A DNA stretch of 64,000 nt from NCBI GenBank assembly GCA_028671895.1, contig CM053800.1:7151886-7215885 (forward strand), written 5' to 3'. The number at the start of each line of letters is the position of its first letter. Position 1 is the stretch's first letter. Below the pieces are notes generated by a model. The model worked only from the letters and a program-made list of their open reading frames with translations. It ran no database searches and had not been told where the DNA came from. This DNA comes from Oenanthe sinensis. Its lineage: Eukaryota; Streptophyta; Magnoliopsida; Apiales; Apiaceae. Made by a program: the position numbers and the translations under genes. Shown here in pieces: positions 23,201 through 34,239 of the stretch.

Positions 23201-24409
23201 GGCATGTCATATATATTTTTTAAATATGTAGTGTCAAAAGTAATGACATCGCCAAACTCATCCTATGCAGCTCTACTCCGCGCATCAGCCCAAAATATAT
23301 TTTTTTAGTCTACCTTTTTCATCTAAATCCATTACATAGAAAAACTTAGAATTATCTGCTTGCATTTTAAGAAAATAATTGTTAATAGCATTTGCATCTA
23401 CCTCGCCAAGCCGTAAACGTCTTACTTTATCAAGAAAATTTCTATAATCTTTCTCCAAAAATGGCACATTTTCAGGTCCACCAGCTTCAACAACTATGGA
23501 GAGATAACTTTTATTTGGTCTAATTCCAGCTATATCATTCATTTCAAGCTTTTTTTATATGTGAATTTATTACTCGATTTGACCGAAAGAATCGAGACTT
23601 GTTTGGACTCAAAGAATGGTTGTGCTCCAGAAATAGAGAACTGATTACACATTTTTCTTATGGACCAATAATCAGATTAAGTCTATCCTTACAATTTGTT
23701 CCTCCAACTGGTTTCATGCGAAATTTATTTTTGGACTTCGAGGGTCTCTTACCTTCCCTAGAACAAGATAGAGTTCCGTACCTTTTTTCTCCATTATCAT
23801 CTTTTGAAATCGACCTTTTAAAAACTGCAAATTCTTCTTGTTTTGCGTAACTTTCATAATAGTGAACAAGCTCTTCGTATGTATCAAAAACCATTTCAGC
23901 TTTTGGTTCTTCCACCTTATTTGTATGTTCAACTTCATCATCCATTACAACTTCAAAGGATTGCATACATAATGTATCATCCAGCTTTTGTTCCTCCATA
24001 TCTATATTATGGAAAAAATGGCATGCCATTATTTTCTATAACTATATATACGAGGCTATTGTTAATAAAAAAAAATCAAATTTAAGTAAATATATAGTAC
24101 CTGTGATCAATTTAGAGTTTAAATCTTTGAACCCGTCATCTTTCTCCCCTTCTTTATTCATAACTTAACAAAGTTATATATATATAATATTATAAATGCA
24201 TCAAAGAAGAAGACAAGCAGTGAATACGATAAGTCTAAATCGTGGGGTTTTGATCAAGAAAAAAGAGATCAGGAAAAAAGAGCTTGAGAATAGGAACTTG
24301 GTAAGTTAAATTTGCATAATAACACAGGTGCTGAATTGGATAATCATGTCATACATGTCAGGTGATTTGGGGAGAGTTTTTGGGAAATAGTTTTGATTCC
24401 CTAACAATT
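20203..24409 (-). mobile_element. FAR1-type MULE nested in the hAT
   Basis: Long terminal inverted repeats of about 200 bases: 20203-20405 matches the reverse complement of 24225-24409. Shared blocks include ATTTCCCAAAAACTCTC, TTATTATGCAAATTTAACTT and CAGCACCTG. Between them lies a FAR1/MULE transposase gene on the minus strand. The outer ends read GAGAATT on both sides. Flanking A-rich 9-mers match at about 7 of 9, so the target duplication and exact ends are tentative. Confidence 0.8.
21343..24029 (-). pseudogene. FAR1-related MULE transposase, degenerate
   Basis: Order along the minus strand fits FAR1/FHY3-type transposases. First an N-terminal FAR1 DNA-binding domain (24029-23658: EMVFDTYEELVHYYESYAKQ, with GTLSCSREGKR). 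Next a linker (23542-23285: RPNKSYLSIVVEAGG), then the MULE catalytic domain (23205-22972: FVGMNHHGQSILLGCGLI, SAIITDQDRAMQNAI). Then a C-terminal region (22963-22361: TTQQSENMNAFFDGYVNSKT) ending in a SWIM-type zinc finger (RGILCRHVISVL) whose second cysteine codon has become TGA. Stops after NLIIGP and before DEFGDVITFD, and frameshifts near 23310 and 22970, make it inactive. It is the transposase of the enclosing element rather than a host light-signalling gene. Confidence 0.85.
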
Positions 24410-26127
24410 CTCAACAAAGAAACACTCAAACACAATTACACAAATACAGAGTCCCTGCCTCTCTGGTCGTAGTGTGGCATAAGTCTTCTCCACAGACCAC
24501 AATCCACTCGCATCTCTCAAGTGACACAACCATCTCTTATCTGGTGGTAAAAGTGATTCACGATTTCAATTAAGGTAAAACCCTTAACATCAAGATTTAT
24601 GTTTTCCCTAATTTTAGAGTTCTATTGTTTGATCAAATTATGTTTTTGTGTAATTAATTGATGGGTATTGATTAATGATAGGGATTTTAATTGGTATAAC
24701 TCCGTGAGCCAAGTTACTAACCACAACCAAGATGGAAAAAGATATTTTTCCCCTAATTCTCGAAATATGAATAATGATTAGTTGACATAGTTGTACTTGT
24801 TAAATGGTAATATGGAATCTGATTAAGTGCATCCATTTTAGGTTAGATAAATTCGTAATTAAAACACATAAGCCCGTTAATGTGGAATTTATTTCTCATG
24901 CGGAAACTCTTGCAAGTAAAAGGGCATGTGTTGAATTCAATCCAGAAAATCTTATTTTAGACCCACGACGTAGATAGCAAATTGAGGAATACAATGTTAA
25001 TATTAAAGATCAAGTGCGAAGGGCCCTTATCAGCCTTTGAACTGTGAGTTCCCAATGACTCAGTTTGGTAAAGAAAGAAGAAAATTTTAAATGAAATGGT
25101 TTAAAGAATTTAACTGGCTGGAATATAATGTTAAAAATGATAGTGCATATTCTTTGTGGTGTTGTCTCTTTAAACCAAATAGAGCATATAATTGTGGCAA
25201 AGATGTCTTTACAGTAGTATGATTTAACAATTGGAAGAGGGCATTGGAAGTCTTTAGAGAACACATGGGTTCATTTGGTAGCTCTCATAATGAAGTTGCA
25301 AGAAGATGTCAGGCATTCAAAAATCAAAAGCAAAGTGTCTCACGTATTTTATCTGCACATGAACTTGAAATAGAGGTTGATTACCGCAGGCGTTTGACTG
25401 CAGTTTTAGGTGTTATTCGGTTGTTGTTGCAATTAGGCTTACCATTTCATGGTCATGATGAGTTTGCAGATTCCATATACAAGGGCAACTTTCTTGAAGT
25501 TCTTGAATGGTATTTTGAGAGGGATGCTCAAGTTACAAAATCTATAGGTCTCAATGCTCCAGGTAATTGTCAACTTACTTCTCCAAATGTGCAAAAAGAA
25601 TTAGTAAGTGCTTGTTCAATTGAGGCAAGATCGGTCATATTTGCTGACATTTGTGATAAGTATTTTTCACTTATGGTTGATGAGCCTCGAGATATTTCTT
25701 TAAAGGAACATATGGCAGTTGTTTTAAGATATGTAAATAAAGATGGTCAAGTAATTGAAAGATTTGTTTCGATTGAACATGTGATGGATACTTCATCTTA
25801 GCCATTAAAAAATGCAATAGATATGCTATTTTCGAGACATGGATTGTCATTATCTAAATTACAAGGCCAAGGTTACGATGGAGCATCAAATATGAGTGGT
25901 AAGTTCAATGGTCTCAAATCACTCATATTGAAAGATAATTTATCTGCATATTATGTACACTGTTTTGCTCATCAATTGTAGTTAGTTGTAATTGTTGTAG
26001 CAAAAGGCTCACCATTTATTAGGGATTTTTTGATCATCTTTCTCGCATTGTCAATTTAGTTGGTGCTTCCTGTAAAAGAAATGACATGCTTCGATAAAAG
26101 TAACATGAGCTTATACTTGAACGTTTA

Positions 26128-28794
26128 TGTAACAGCCCGACTTTTCGGATCGTTATCTAATAGCAGAATATTCAAAAATAATTTTAAATATTAATGAACT
26201 ACAATAAGAAATTAACTGATAATCCTGATAAACAGGAATGTCTAAATCTCCGAAATAAAAATACTAACAAATCTAAAATTAATTAGAACAAGTCTTCATA
26301 AAGTTCTAATTAAACTGAAACTAAGTCCGAGTAGCACTCATCTCAATTCTCCGTTTATCCTTGATTAATTACATGCGGAAGAAAACAATAAGAGTGAGTC
26401 AAATGCCCAGTACGAATATAATTTTAAAAGAAAAATATTTTTATATAACTGAATGGATTGTGTCTTACCAACATAGAGAGAGAAGCACAATAATAAGTGC
26501 ACTGAATCAATATAATGCGAACAGAACAAAACAAAACAAAACATAATATATGGCTGAATCACAATAAGGTAGGTATCCATATAAGAGTCTCTTATACAGT
26601 CATATACTCGCACAAAGCAAGATACAAAATAGATAATTCTTCCCCGGTAATCCATGAGAAGAAAATACATGAAATGCACAAAGCATTCCTACAATACAGA
26701 GAATCCTTATCCGGTCGTTCACGAGAAGAAAACACACAATAACGATCATGATCTTTACACAATCTCATACCCCAGAGACGTGACCGATACGAGTAAGTGT
26801 CGAGTTCACCATACCTCCAAACTCCATGAACTCGTCTGTGATTTAACCACACATATAGGTTGAAGAGCCCAATACATAGGTTACAAAAGTTGCCGACTCT
26901 TTAATCAGAACTGAACAATGTCGCAATAAAAATGTGAAATGAAATAAACATAAAAGAATCAAGGCAACAATAATTTCAAAAATAAGGAGATTGAAACAAA
27001 AATGAGAATGCATACTAGCGAGTATACATAGAGTACAAAGGGGTCACAACTTTATAAAAATTCTCGATAATAAATATAACGAGTGATTATAATTTTAAAA
27101 GAGGGAAATGAATCGAAAATTCATACTAATATTTATAATTTAAACCTGAGGAAAAGGATTAGAAATTCAGACTAACGAATAATTATCAAATTTTAAACAT
27201 TAAGAAGAGAACAAGAAATTCGTACCTCATGTCGGCAATAAATCATGACAAATAAATTAGTGCCGCAAACAACAAAAATCCGGTAACCAGTCATCACTAT
27301 ATTTCTTTATTGAAATCTAAGCGAGAATAATTAATATAATAAGAATTAATAAACCTCTCCAATATTGTAATAGCTAGTATCTTAATCTTGTTAAATAGTA
27401 AAATGTGCATAATTATTTACCGAGCACAACTTATATAAATATGAACCTATACTAACACTAGCTAATAGAGTAACATGCACAAAATTAACATACAACCAAA
27501 TATATGAGCAAATTCACGTTTAATAATACATGCAGTTAACACTCCCATTTAATCATCATTCTACTGTTAAATATTTCTCATGTGAAACCATGTAAACTAA
27601 TAGCTTTAATACACAAGTCTAGGCTTATATAAATCTCATGGATATTAAGATTTAAAAGAATAATCATTACACTAATTAATTACACATAATAATTTACCGT
27701 GTAATTGACTGTATCGCATGCATTAACTTAATTAATATAATAGCAACATACATAGAAAGTAATAATCATTAGTGAACTCTAATTGTAAAACCAATTTCAG
27801 CATTGAAGTAAGATACATACATTTTAATAAAATTACAATTCAATTAGAATAGCATATAACAGGTTGTTTAATGCTCCATAAGCATATATAATAATTAGAT
27901 CACAAATGTGATCATGCATGCATGCATTCAGAATATTAACATCATTTAAAAGCCTAGAAGTCTAGTATCTGTGAAATTTATTGGTTAATAAGTAGCCTTT
28001 ATTTATATAGACACAATGAAGATACAATTTACAAGCACAATTCATCAAACAATTAATACAAATAATTGATGATACCAATTAATATGATAAACTTTTCTAA
28101 GAGTGACCTTAAACTCAATTAATATATAATTATCACGAACCATTAATATATATCAGATATCATAATTAGTGAGTTAATTAATCACATATATCCAACCAAT
28201 TTATTTCTACCGATAAGGTCAGGTTAATCATAATAATAAATCATGCTATTAATTACGTCTGTATGTATTGATGTGAGATAAAGAACTAATGGCTACATGG
28301 ATTTACAATAAGTTACATGACTAATGCTATTCTTAATCAACATGCATATGATGCTTTTAAACACAAAATTTTTCAAACACATGCATTAACCACATAATAG
28401 ACTATTAAGCACACAATAGATTATATTTACTAATTAAAATATGTAACACAAATTAAAGTACTTAACTTGAATCAGAATAATCACAGGTGACACTAAACTT
28501 GAGGTATATACACGTGCACATGCCTTCTTCTGCCTTTCACTCGTCTTTCGTGGATCTTTTATTTATAAAATATATATAATAACCAAGCTGATATGAAACT
28601 CTATTTATTAACTAATTGTTAAACAGAATCCTGGATTTTAGCAAAGTGGCGGATAGATAACTACTAGTCAATGATTATGTAATCCTAAATTTTAATCATA
28701 CTTATCTTCAAATTATATTAAAGATAACTAACAAAATTATTTTTTTGGTCAAACAAATAATTAAATAAAATAATTAAATATACGGGATATTACA
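26128..28794. mobile_element. Solo-LTR-like element, 2.67 kb, in the hAT transposase gene
   Basis: Begins TGTAACAGCCCG and ends CGGGATATTACA, so it has TG...CA ends with a 12-bp imperfect inverted terminus. Flanks are GTTTA (26123-26127) and ATTTA (28795-28799), a 5-bp duplication with one mismatch. Removing it restores the transposase reading LERLENGE. No gag, protease, RT or integrase is recognisable inside, and there is no second LTR. A long solo LTR is the best reading; a noncoding LARD-like element is the alternative. Confidence 0.65.
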
Positions 28795-29336
28795 ATTTAG
28801 AAAATGGTGAAACTTCTTCTGTTAAAGGAAAGAATCAAGAGACCTCTTTAACTCGTCTTGGAGATACAAGGTGGGGTTCACACCATAAAACAATTGTTCG
28901 TCTTATATTAATGTGGCCATTAGTTGTGGAAGTACTTGGTGATATACTTGAAGATTCTAAAGATCGAGAGTTTAAAGGTATTGCATATGAATTACTTCAA
29001 AAAATGAAGACATTTGAGTTTGTCTTTATGTTGCATTTGATGAAAGCTATTTTGGGAATCACAAATGACTTGTCCGAAACTTTACAACAAAAGACTCAAA
29101 ATATTATTAATGTTATGACAATGGTTCGAGGTATGAAACTATAGCTATACAATCATTAAGAGAAGAGAAATGGGATGCATTTTTAGAAAATGTTAAAAAA
29201 TTCTATGTTGATAATGGTATTCGGATAGAGAACATGGAAGACACATTATCAATTCGTGGTCGCTCAAGTCGTGAAGGACAGATTGTTACTTACTTTCACA
29301 TATACCGTATTGAAATCTTGAATTCTTGATACTAAT

Positions 29337-29589
29337 GGCTCCGTTTGGCTAAACTTATTTTCTGAAAATAAGTACTTATTTTTTGGAAATAAGTATTTAT
29401 TTTCAAAAAAAAAGTACACATTTACCTACTTTTTTCTGGAAATAAGTACTTACTTCTGAAAATTAAACCAAATATTAAATTTATTTTTGAAAAATGAATA
29501 CTTATCTATTTAAAAAAAAGTAGACTTTCACTTACTTTTTTCTGGAAATAATTACTTATTTCCATAATTTTAAGGGCAAACACCTATAA
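29337..29589. mobile_element. Small MITE in the hAT transposase gene (tentative)
   Basis: Starts GGCTCCGTTTGGCTAAAC and ends near GGGCAAACACCT, whose reverse complement AGGTGTTTGCCC is a weak inverted match. The interior is made of repeated AATAAGTACTTATTT-like units. It interrupts the transposase between YFHIYRIEI and the segment starting MNNRFSEGNTEL. Ends resemble the better-defined MITE at 33948-34155. Confidence 0.5.
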
Positions 29590-30302
29590 AGATCATAATA
29601 TTATTATCTTGATATTTTTCTATTTTAAAAATTATTTTCAGATCTTATTTCTCAAAAGATGAATAATCGTTTTTCAGAAGGAAATACAGAGTTACTTCTT
29701 TGCATCGCCTCTCTTGATCCCAGAATTTCATTTTCAAGTTTCGATCATGAAAAACTTCTACAACTAGCCCAATTATATCCACAAGATTTCTCTGAAATGG
29801 ACCAGGTCTTGTTAACAAATCAGTTGTATAATTTCATTTATGATGTGAGAAATGATAATATATAGTTTCTCTAAATTCAAAATATTGGAGAGCTTGCTAT
29901 TAAGATAGTCAGTACACATAGAAATACATCTTATCCTTTGGTTTAGTGTCTTATTGAGCTAGTTTTGGTTTTACCTGCCGCCACAGCTACGGTTGAAATA
30001 GTGTTTTCTACAATGAAAATACTAAAGATTTATTTGCGCAGATGGATGGTTGAATGATAGCATGGTGGTTTATATCGAGAAAAACCATATTTAGAGACAT
30101 AGATGACGGAGTTATTTTACAACGTTATGAAAATATGCAAAATTGTAGGATTCAGTTGTCATCTCATTCCTTTCTCAAGAAAAGACTGTAAAGATGTCAA
30201 CAATTAACTATTTAAGGTATGTATTTTTAATTTTATCTTTTTTTGCTGAAATTTTAATAATAGTTTAGCTCGGGGTCAAATTTAATGCTGGTTCCGTCAC
30301 TG

Positions 30303-30310
30303 TGTAAACC
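30303..30310. repeat. 8-bp target-site duplication, right (hAT)
   Basis: TGTAAACC, identical to 19893-19900. Confidence 0.95.
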
Positions 30311-30960
30311 TGAGTTTTATTTAAACTAGATAGTATAAATGTGCATTCATATTTTCAAATCTTAGCCGCTGTAATATGATCAAATCTTAGTAGCTCAAGA
30401 TTGCACTAAAGAGCAAGCCTTGACTATCCGTAAAAGACACGTTATTCTTCTTAATTAAGCTGCTGATATTATAAATTTATAGCCACAAAGCTGTGGCAAT
30501 TTGTTTGGAGTCTGGACAGTGTTAAGCTCGTTTCCTAGTAAAAAGAAGATCCAGTTTTAAGTTCTTGTTACATTATGAAACTGTTATAAAAATCCTGTAA
30601 CGTACTTTTGTAAAATGAATGTTGAATTGTCTTGACTTTGGCGAGCTTATGGTTCATAAGATATACGATCTAAATTATTAGGGGGCATAATTGCTCTTGA
30701 GTCTTGGCATGTACCACCTAAGCAAATTTCTTGGATCCTAATTTTTGGGCCACTGCGAATTTTAGTGAATGCTTGATGTTTGGGAAAAGTCATACTTAAG
30801 TATGAACGTTATTATTGGCTTTAATACAAGTTGGCCATCAAAGTATTGGCCAATATACACACAACCCATTAAAAAAAATCCGGTCCAGCCATTATGAATT
30901 GGGCGGGTGAACAGCTTAACCACTTTAGACCGAAAATTTTCTAATGGGCTATACACGGCC
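30311..30960. other. continuation of F-box pseudogene flank, then intergenic
   Basis: Bases 30311-30400 continue the F-box pseudogene flank (ATAAATGTGCATTCA also at about 18705). The remainder shows no gene. Confidence 0.5.
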
Positions 30961-31055
30961 ATTTTGTGCGACTGGGCAAAAATCCTTCTCTCTCGTCTCT
31001 CACGTCTCTCTCTCGTCTCTCTCTCCCGTTCTCTCTCTCTCTCTCATACGCAGCC

Positions 31056-31131
31056 ATGGACCCGATTGCACATCAGCTTTCAGCCGATTGTAAGGCCTTG
31101 AATCGTGATTTGGGCATCTTCCAAGATTACT
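31056..31131 (+). CDS. possible first coding exon of a small gene (tentative)
   Basis: A pyrimidine-rich (CTCTCT) leader at about 30988-31046 is followed by an ATG reading MDPIAHQLSADCKALNRDLG and on to FQDY, then by a perfect plant donor, GTAAGT, at 31132. Read through, the frame stops at once (TAG). I could not find a following exon whose phase fits, so this is a candidate transcript start rather than an established exon. Confidence 0.3.
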
Positions 31132-32244
31132 AGTAAGTTTTGGAGATGTTCACTTGTCTTAAGTTTTTACTGCTTAGTTACAATGTTACGAGTTGAATGA
31201 GGGTTTTTATAATCTGGATATGATAAGAAATGTGATGGCAGAAGTAAATAGGTTGGTAATTTTTGGGTTCGTAGACTTCAGATGAAGGGGTCTAAAACTT
31301 GCTTCCATCGTTTTCTCCAAGTACGCGTGCTTTTTTCTCCAAAAGTTACAAATATCCATTACTTATGACAAGAGTTTAATTTTTCACTATATACGTGTAT
31401 AACCAACTAACTCGAAATGAAAAATTAGGATAACTTGTACTTTTTCACTATCTATTTGCTACTTAAGACTGAGTGATTGTTTTTTGGAATGCTTGAATAT
31501 AATTAGTCTTGTATGTTATTTGCTTTATCTGATCTACATGTATTATCTGTCCTACTTATAGTACAATCCATAACCTGATTCCTACATATTAATATGATAA
31601 CATAATGTCTGTCATGATCTGCTAAGTGCTACATGATCTTGCTTGGTTTGTTTACACTTCAATAAGTATACCTTTTTTTCATGATAGCGTGATCACATGT
31701 ATGCATGCACATGGATTGAGACTAAGTTGCTAAGGAATTTTGACATATATATATACCATGTCATAAGTCTTGTACTATATGAGGATCACATGTATGCCTG
31801 CTAAGGATAGCTTGAATATAATTAGTCTTGTACTATCTGATGGCTGCACTCATTCTATGTTGATTTGGTTGCTGCTTCAATCTGATATGCATACCATGTC
31901 ACCTATATTATAAGTACTTGACAAATACTATTGCATGATTTGTAGTTGATCTGATAAATGTGTGTTAATACCTATGTCTACATGTTTATTTGTGTTATCA
32001 ATGACTCTGTCTACTCCTTGAACATTGATTGTGCATATATAGTTAGACTTTAGCTACTGATCAACTTGAGAACCAACTGCAGAAATGGTCCCTGTTGAGC
32101 ATGTATGTGTTTTTTGTTATCAAAAATTTATGAGTTTGCTTGCTTGAGTTACTAACTTATGTTATCAAATATATCAAATAAATTAGTAGTAGTAGTAGTT
32201 GAGCATGTATGTGTCTAATTAGTTTTGTAATCCATCAAGGTGAT

Positions 32245-32444
32245 ATGCCGATGGAAATGCCCAAGAAAAATATTCAATGTCCATGGAAAAGTCCAAGAAA
32301 AAGCATTCGATGCCCATGGAAAAGCCCAAGAAAAAGCATTCGATGCCCATGGAAAAGCCCAAGAAAAAGTATTTAATGCTCATGGAAAAGCCCAAGAAAA
32401 AGCATTTGATGCCCATGGGAAAGCCAAGAAAAGTAGAGTTATAA
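32245..32444 (+). repeat. 33-bp tandem repeat, ~6 units, coding an 11-residue basic repeat
   Basis: Units of 33 bases, so the frame is kept. From ATG 32277 to TAA 32444 the frame is exactly five units: MSMEKSKKKHS, MPMEKPKKKHS, MPMEKPKKKYL, MLMEKPKKKHL, MPMGKPRKVEL. A sixth, upstream unit (MPMEMPKKNIQ) starts at 32245 but is off by one base. The downstream frame at 32572 opens with a related MPMEKSG. Expansion of a 5' coding segment is the likely origin. Confidence 0.85.
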
Positions 32445-32571
32445 GTATTTCATTTCAGTTAGTACTTATATATCTAGATATTATTATGTGGACTTGTGGT
32501 TTGATTATATATTACCTCTCATGTTTGTGCTCCCATGCTTGTGATTTACTTATATATTACCCGCAGATAAT

Positions 32572-32898
32572 ATGCCGATGGAAAAATCTGGGTATATGCA
32601 TTGGATGGGCTTGGAGGACCTACACACAGCAAGCACTAGTGTATGTTGTAAAGGACGATGCAGACCTAGTTATGAATTGAGTGATGCAAAAGTTCCTGAA
32701 TTCACTGGTGAGACTGCAGAAGAACAACATGAAGTTGTTATTGTGATTAATTCTTCCGAATCTTCTGATAGTGAACCAGAAAAAGAAAAGGAGGGAAAAC
32801 CAGTAGTCATTGGCGTGTCTGCTCCGGGTGGTGAATATGCAGAATTTGCTCTTCCAAGGGGAAAGGGAAGGCCACCCAAGCGAAAGGAGCCGTACTAG
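32572..32898 (+). CDS. 108-aa protein with SIM-like and AT-hook-like motifs (hypothetical)
   Basis: An open frame preceded by a plausible acceptor (TATTACCCGCAG at about 32559-32566, shortly before the ATG). It starts MPMEKSGYMHWMGLEDLH. There is a cysteine cluster CCKGRC (about residues 25-30), then HEVVIVINSSESSDSEPE (about 53-70): a hydrophobic core followed by serines and acids, the layout of a SUMO-interaction motif. It ends with the basic ALPRGKGRPPKRKEPY, which resembles an AT-hook. No family recognised. It may be a terminal exon of a gene starting near 31 kb or upstream. Expression unknown. Confidence 0.4.
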   Translation: MPMEKSGYMHWMGLEDLHTASTSVCCKGRCRPSYELSDAKVPEFTGETAEEQHEVVIVINSSESSDSEPEKEKEGKPVVIGVSAPGGEYAEFALPRGKGRPPKRKEPY

Positions 32899-33944
32899 TT
32901 TTTTTTTCAATGACTTGTTCACTAGTTCTAATTTCAATGACTTGTTCACCTAGAATTAAACTCGCGTTTAACTGTACGGCTTGGTTATTTGTTTAACTTG
33001 ATTATGTTAAATTGTGATGGTGATTTATTTATTTTTCAACTTTGATGGTTATTAAACTGTGATGGTTTATGTGTTCACTAATTTTCTACTTGTCCATCAC
33101 TCTCTTCTTTCTGCCGGAGAGTGGAATGCACTCTTTACGTTTCAAGGCCAGTTATGGTTAGTGTATACAAATTTAAAACCTTGATGCTTGAACCGTATAA
33201 AAAATTTCTTCTATGGTCAATGTGTATATTCGACTAAATCTCAATGGTTAAGTTATAATTAACCCCGTTATTATTTGATGGTTGGGTAGTAATATAGGCA
33301 GTGTAAATAATAGACAATATTCCTGATCTGGAAATTTTCCAATATTGTTATGTTCTGCAAGAATTTGATTGGAAATTTTCTACAAAATTATATTTTTTCC
33401 CAATCGAAACATTATATTTATTAAATCACACCATTATATTCGTCGAATAAGATAACAATTTTGGGTGTCTCATGATTTGATATTCTTAGAGACCGGTAAT
33501 TTTATTTTAGAGGAATTATCACTTCAAATAAGATTAATTTTTGCTTTAAAAATTAAAATTATATTTTAACCACTAATGCATATAATATATATAATTTCGT
33601 ATAAATCTAAGAAAAAATATACTAACATTTATATTCATTAACACTTGCCCCGGAAATAGTAATCAATATTTTCCATAATCCCACTACACTTCTATTCACG
33701 AACTTAAGATTTTGCTTAATCGAGTAGCTCAATAAAGTTAATCACTAGCATACCAAAGTTAATTATTAATCAGGTAAATTAATTATCATTCCTCGTGCAA
33801 TAAGTTATAAGCCCCACAAGTGGAAGCACAAATAATCTTCGCTAATATGCATACACCGCCGGACTCGTGCATTATCCTGATTAGACATTACTCTATGATT
33901 GTGATACGCCCCCTAATATTTAATTTTTAATTTGATTTATATAT
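32899..33944. other. intergenic, no gene seen
   Basis: A likely 3' UTR for the preceding frame followed by AT-rich DNA. A 20-base segment beginning CAATGACTTGTTCAC is repeated at 32909 and 32935. Nothing else recognised. Confidence 0.45.
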
Positions 33945-33947
33945 TTA

Positions 33948-34155
33948 GGCCCCGTTTGGCTAAGTTTATAAACAACTTATAAGCTGGAAAAGTTGGTATG
34001 TATGTACTTTTTTTGAAAATAAGTAACTTATTTTCAAATTTGAAAATAAGATTTGGTCTTAAATTTCTCAAATAAATATTAATTTTCAAAAAAAATATGA
34101 AAATACTTTTTAAAAAAAAGTAACTTATTACTTATAAGCTAAGCCAAACACCCCC
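33948..34155. mobile_element. MITE, 208 bp, TTA target duplication
   Basis: Left end GGCCCCGTTTGGCTAAGTTT and reverse complement of the right end GGGGGTGTTTGGCTTAGCTT form the terminal inverted repeat. TTA flanks at 33945-33947 and 34156-34158. The interior is a run of AATAAGTAACTTATT-like palindromic units. Noncoding, PIF/Harbinger-like by target size. Confidence 0.8.
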
Positions 34156-34239
34156 TTAGTGTGTATATAATTATCGTCTAGAAACTAAGAATTTTTCTAA
34201 AAATTATTTTACATTATTAGTGCCTATTTATCTGTGTAA

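Larger units (their letters stand above)
24740..30190 (+). pseudogene. hAT transposase (TTF-type / ZMYM1-like), degenerate
   Basis: Transposase gene of the 10.4-kb hAT. About 24865-25240 carries a frameshifted N-terminal region (ASKRACVEFNPENLILDP, KDQVRRALIS). Bases 25244-25801 are open and contain REHMGSFGSSHNEV, RFLL-like RLLLQLGLPFHGHDEFADS and ICDKYFSLMVDEPRDIS; after a TAG the frame continues GQGYDGASNMSGKFNGL and YYVHCFAHQL. At 26128 the gene is split inside LERLENGE by a solo-LTR-like element and resumes at 28795 with LTRLGDTRWGSHHKTI and FEFVFMLHLMKAILGITNDL. The C-terminal hAT dimerisation motif LVLPAATATVEIVFSTMKI lies near 29960-30020. Multiple stops, two insertions: inactive. Confidence 0.88.
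19901..30302 (+). mobile_element. hAT transposon, 10.4 kb, carrying nested insertions
   Basis: Left end CATGGGCGGAACTAGAAGG and reverse complement of the right end CAGTGACGGAACCAGCATT are imperfect hAT terminal inverted repeats. The element is flanked by a perfect 8-bp duplication, TGTAAACC, as expected for hAT. Its own gene is a ZMYM1/TTF-type hAT transposase on the plus strand, now broken. Without the nested MULE (about 4.2 kb), the solo-LTR-like element (2.67 kb) and a small MITE, the hAT would be about 3.3 kb, a normal size. It lies in the 3' flank of F-box pseudogene copy 2. Confidence 0.93.

Noticed and set aside
22361..24029. Host FAR1/FHY3 transcription-factor gene
   Set aside because: It lies between long inverted repeats within another transposon and carries stops, so it is the MULE's own transposase.
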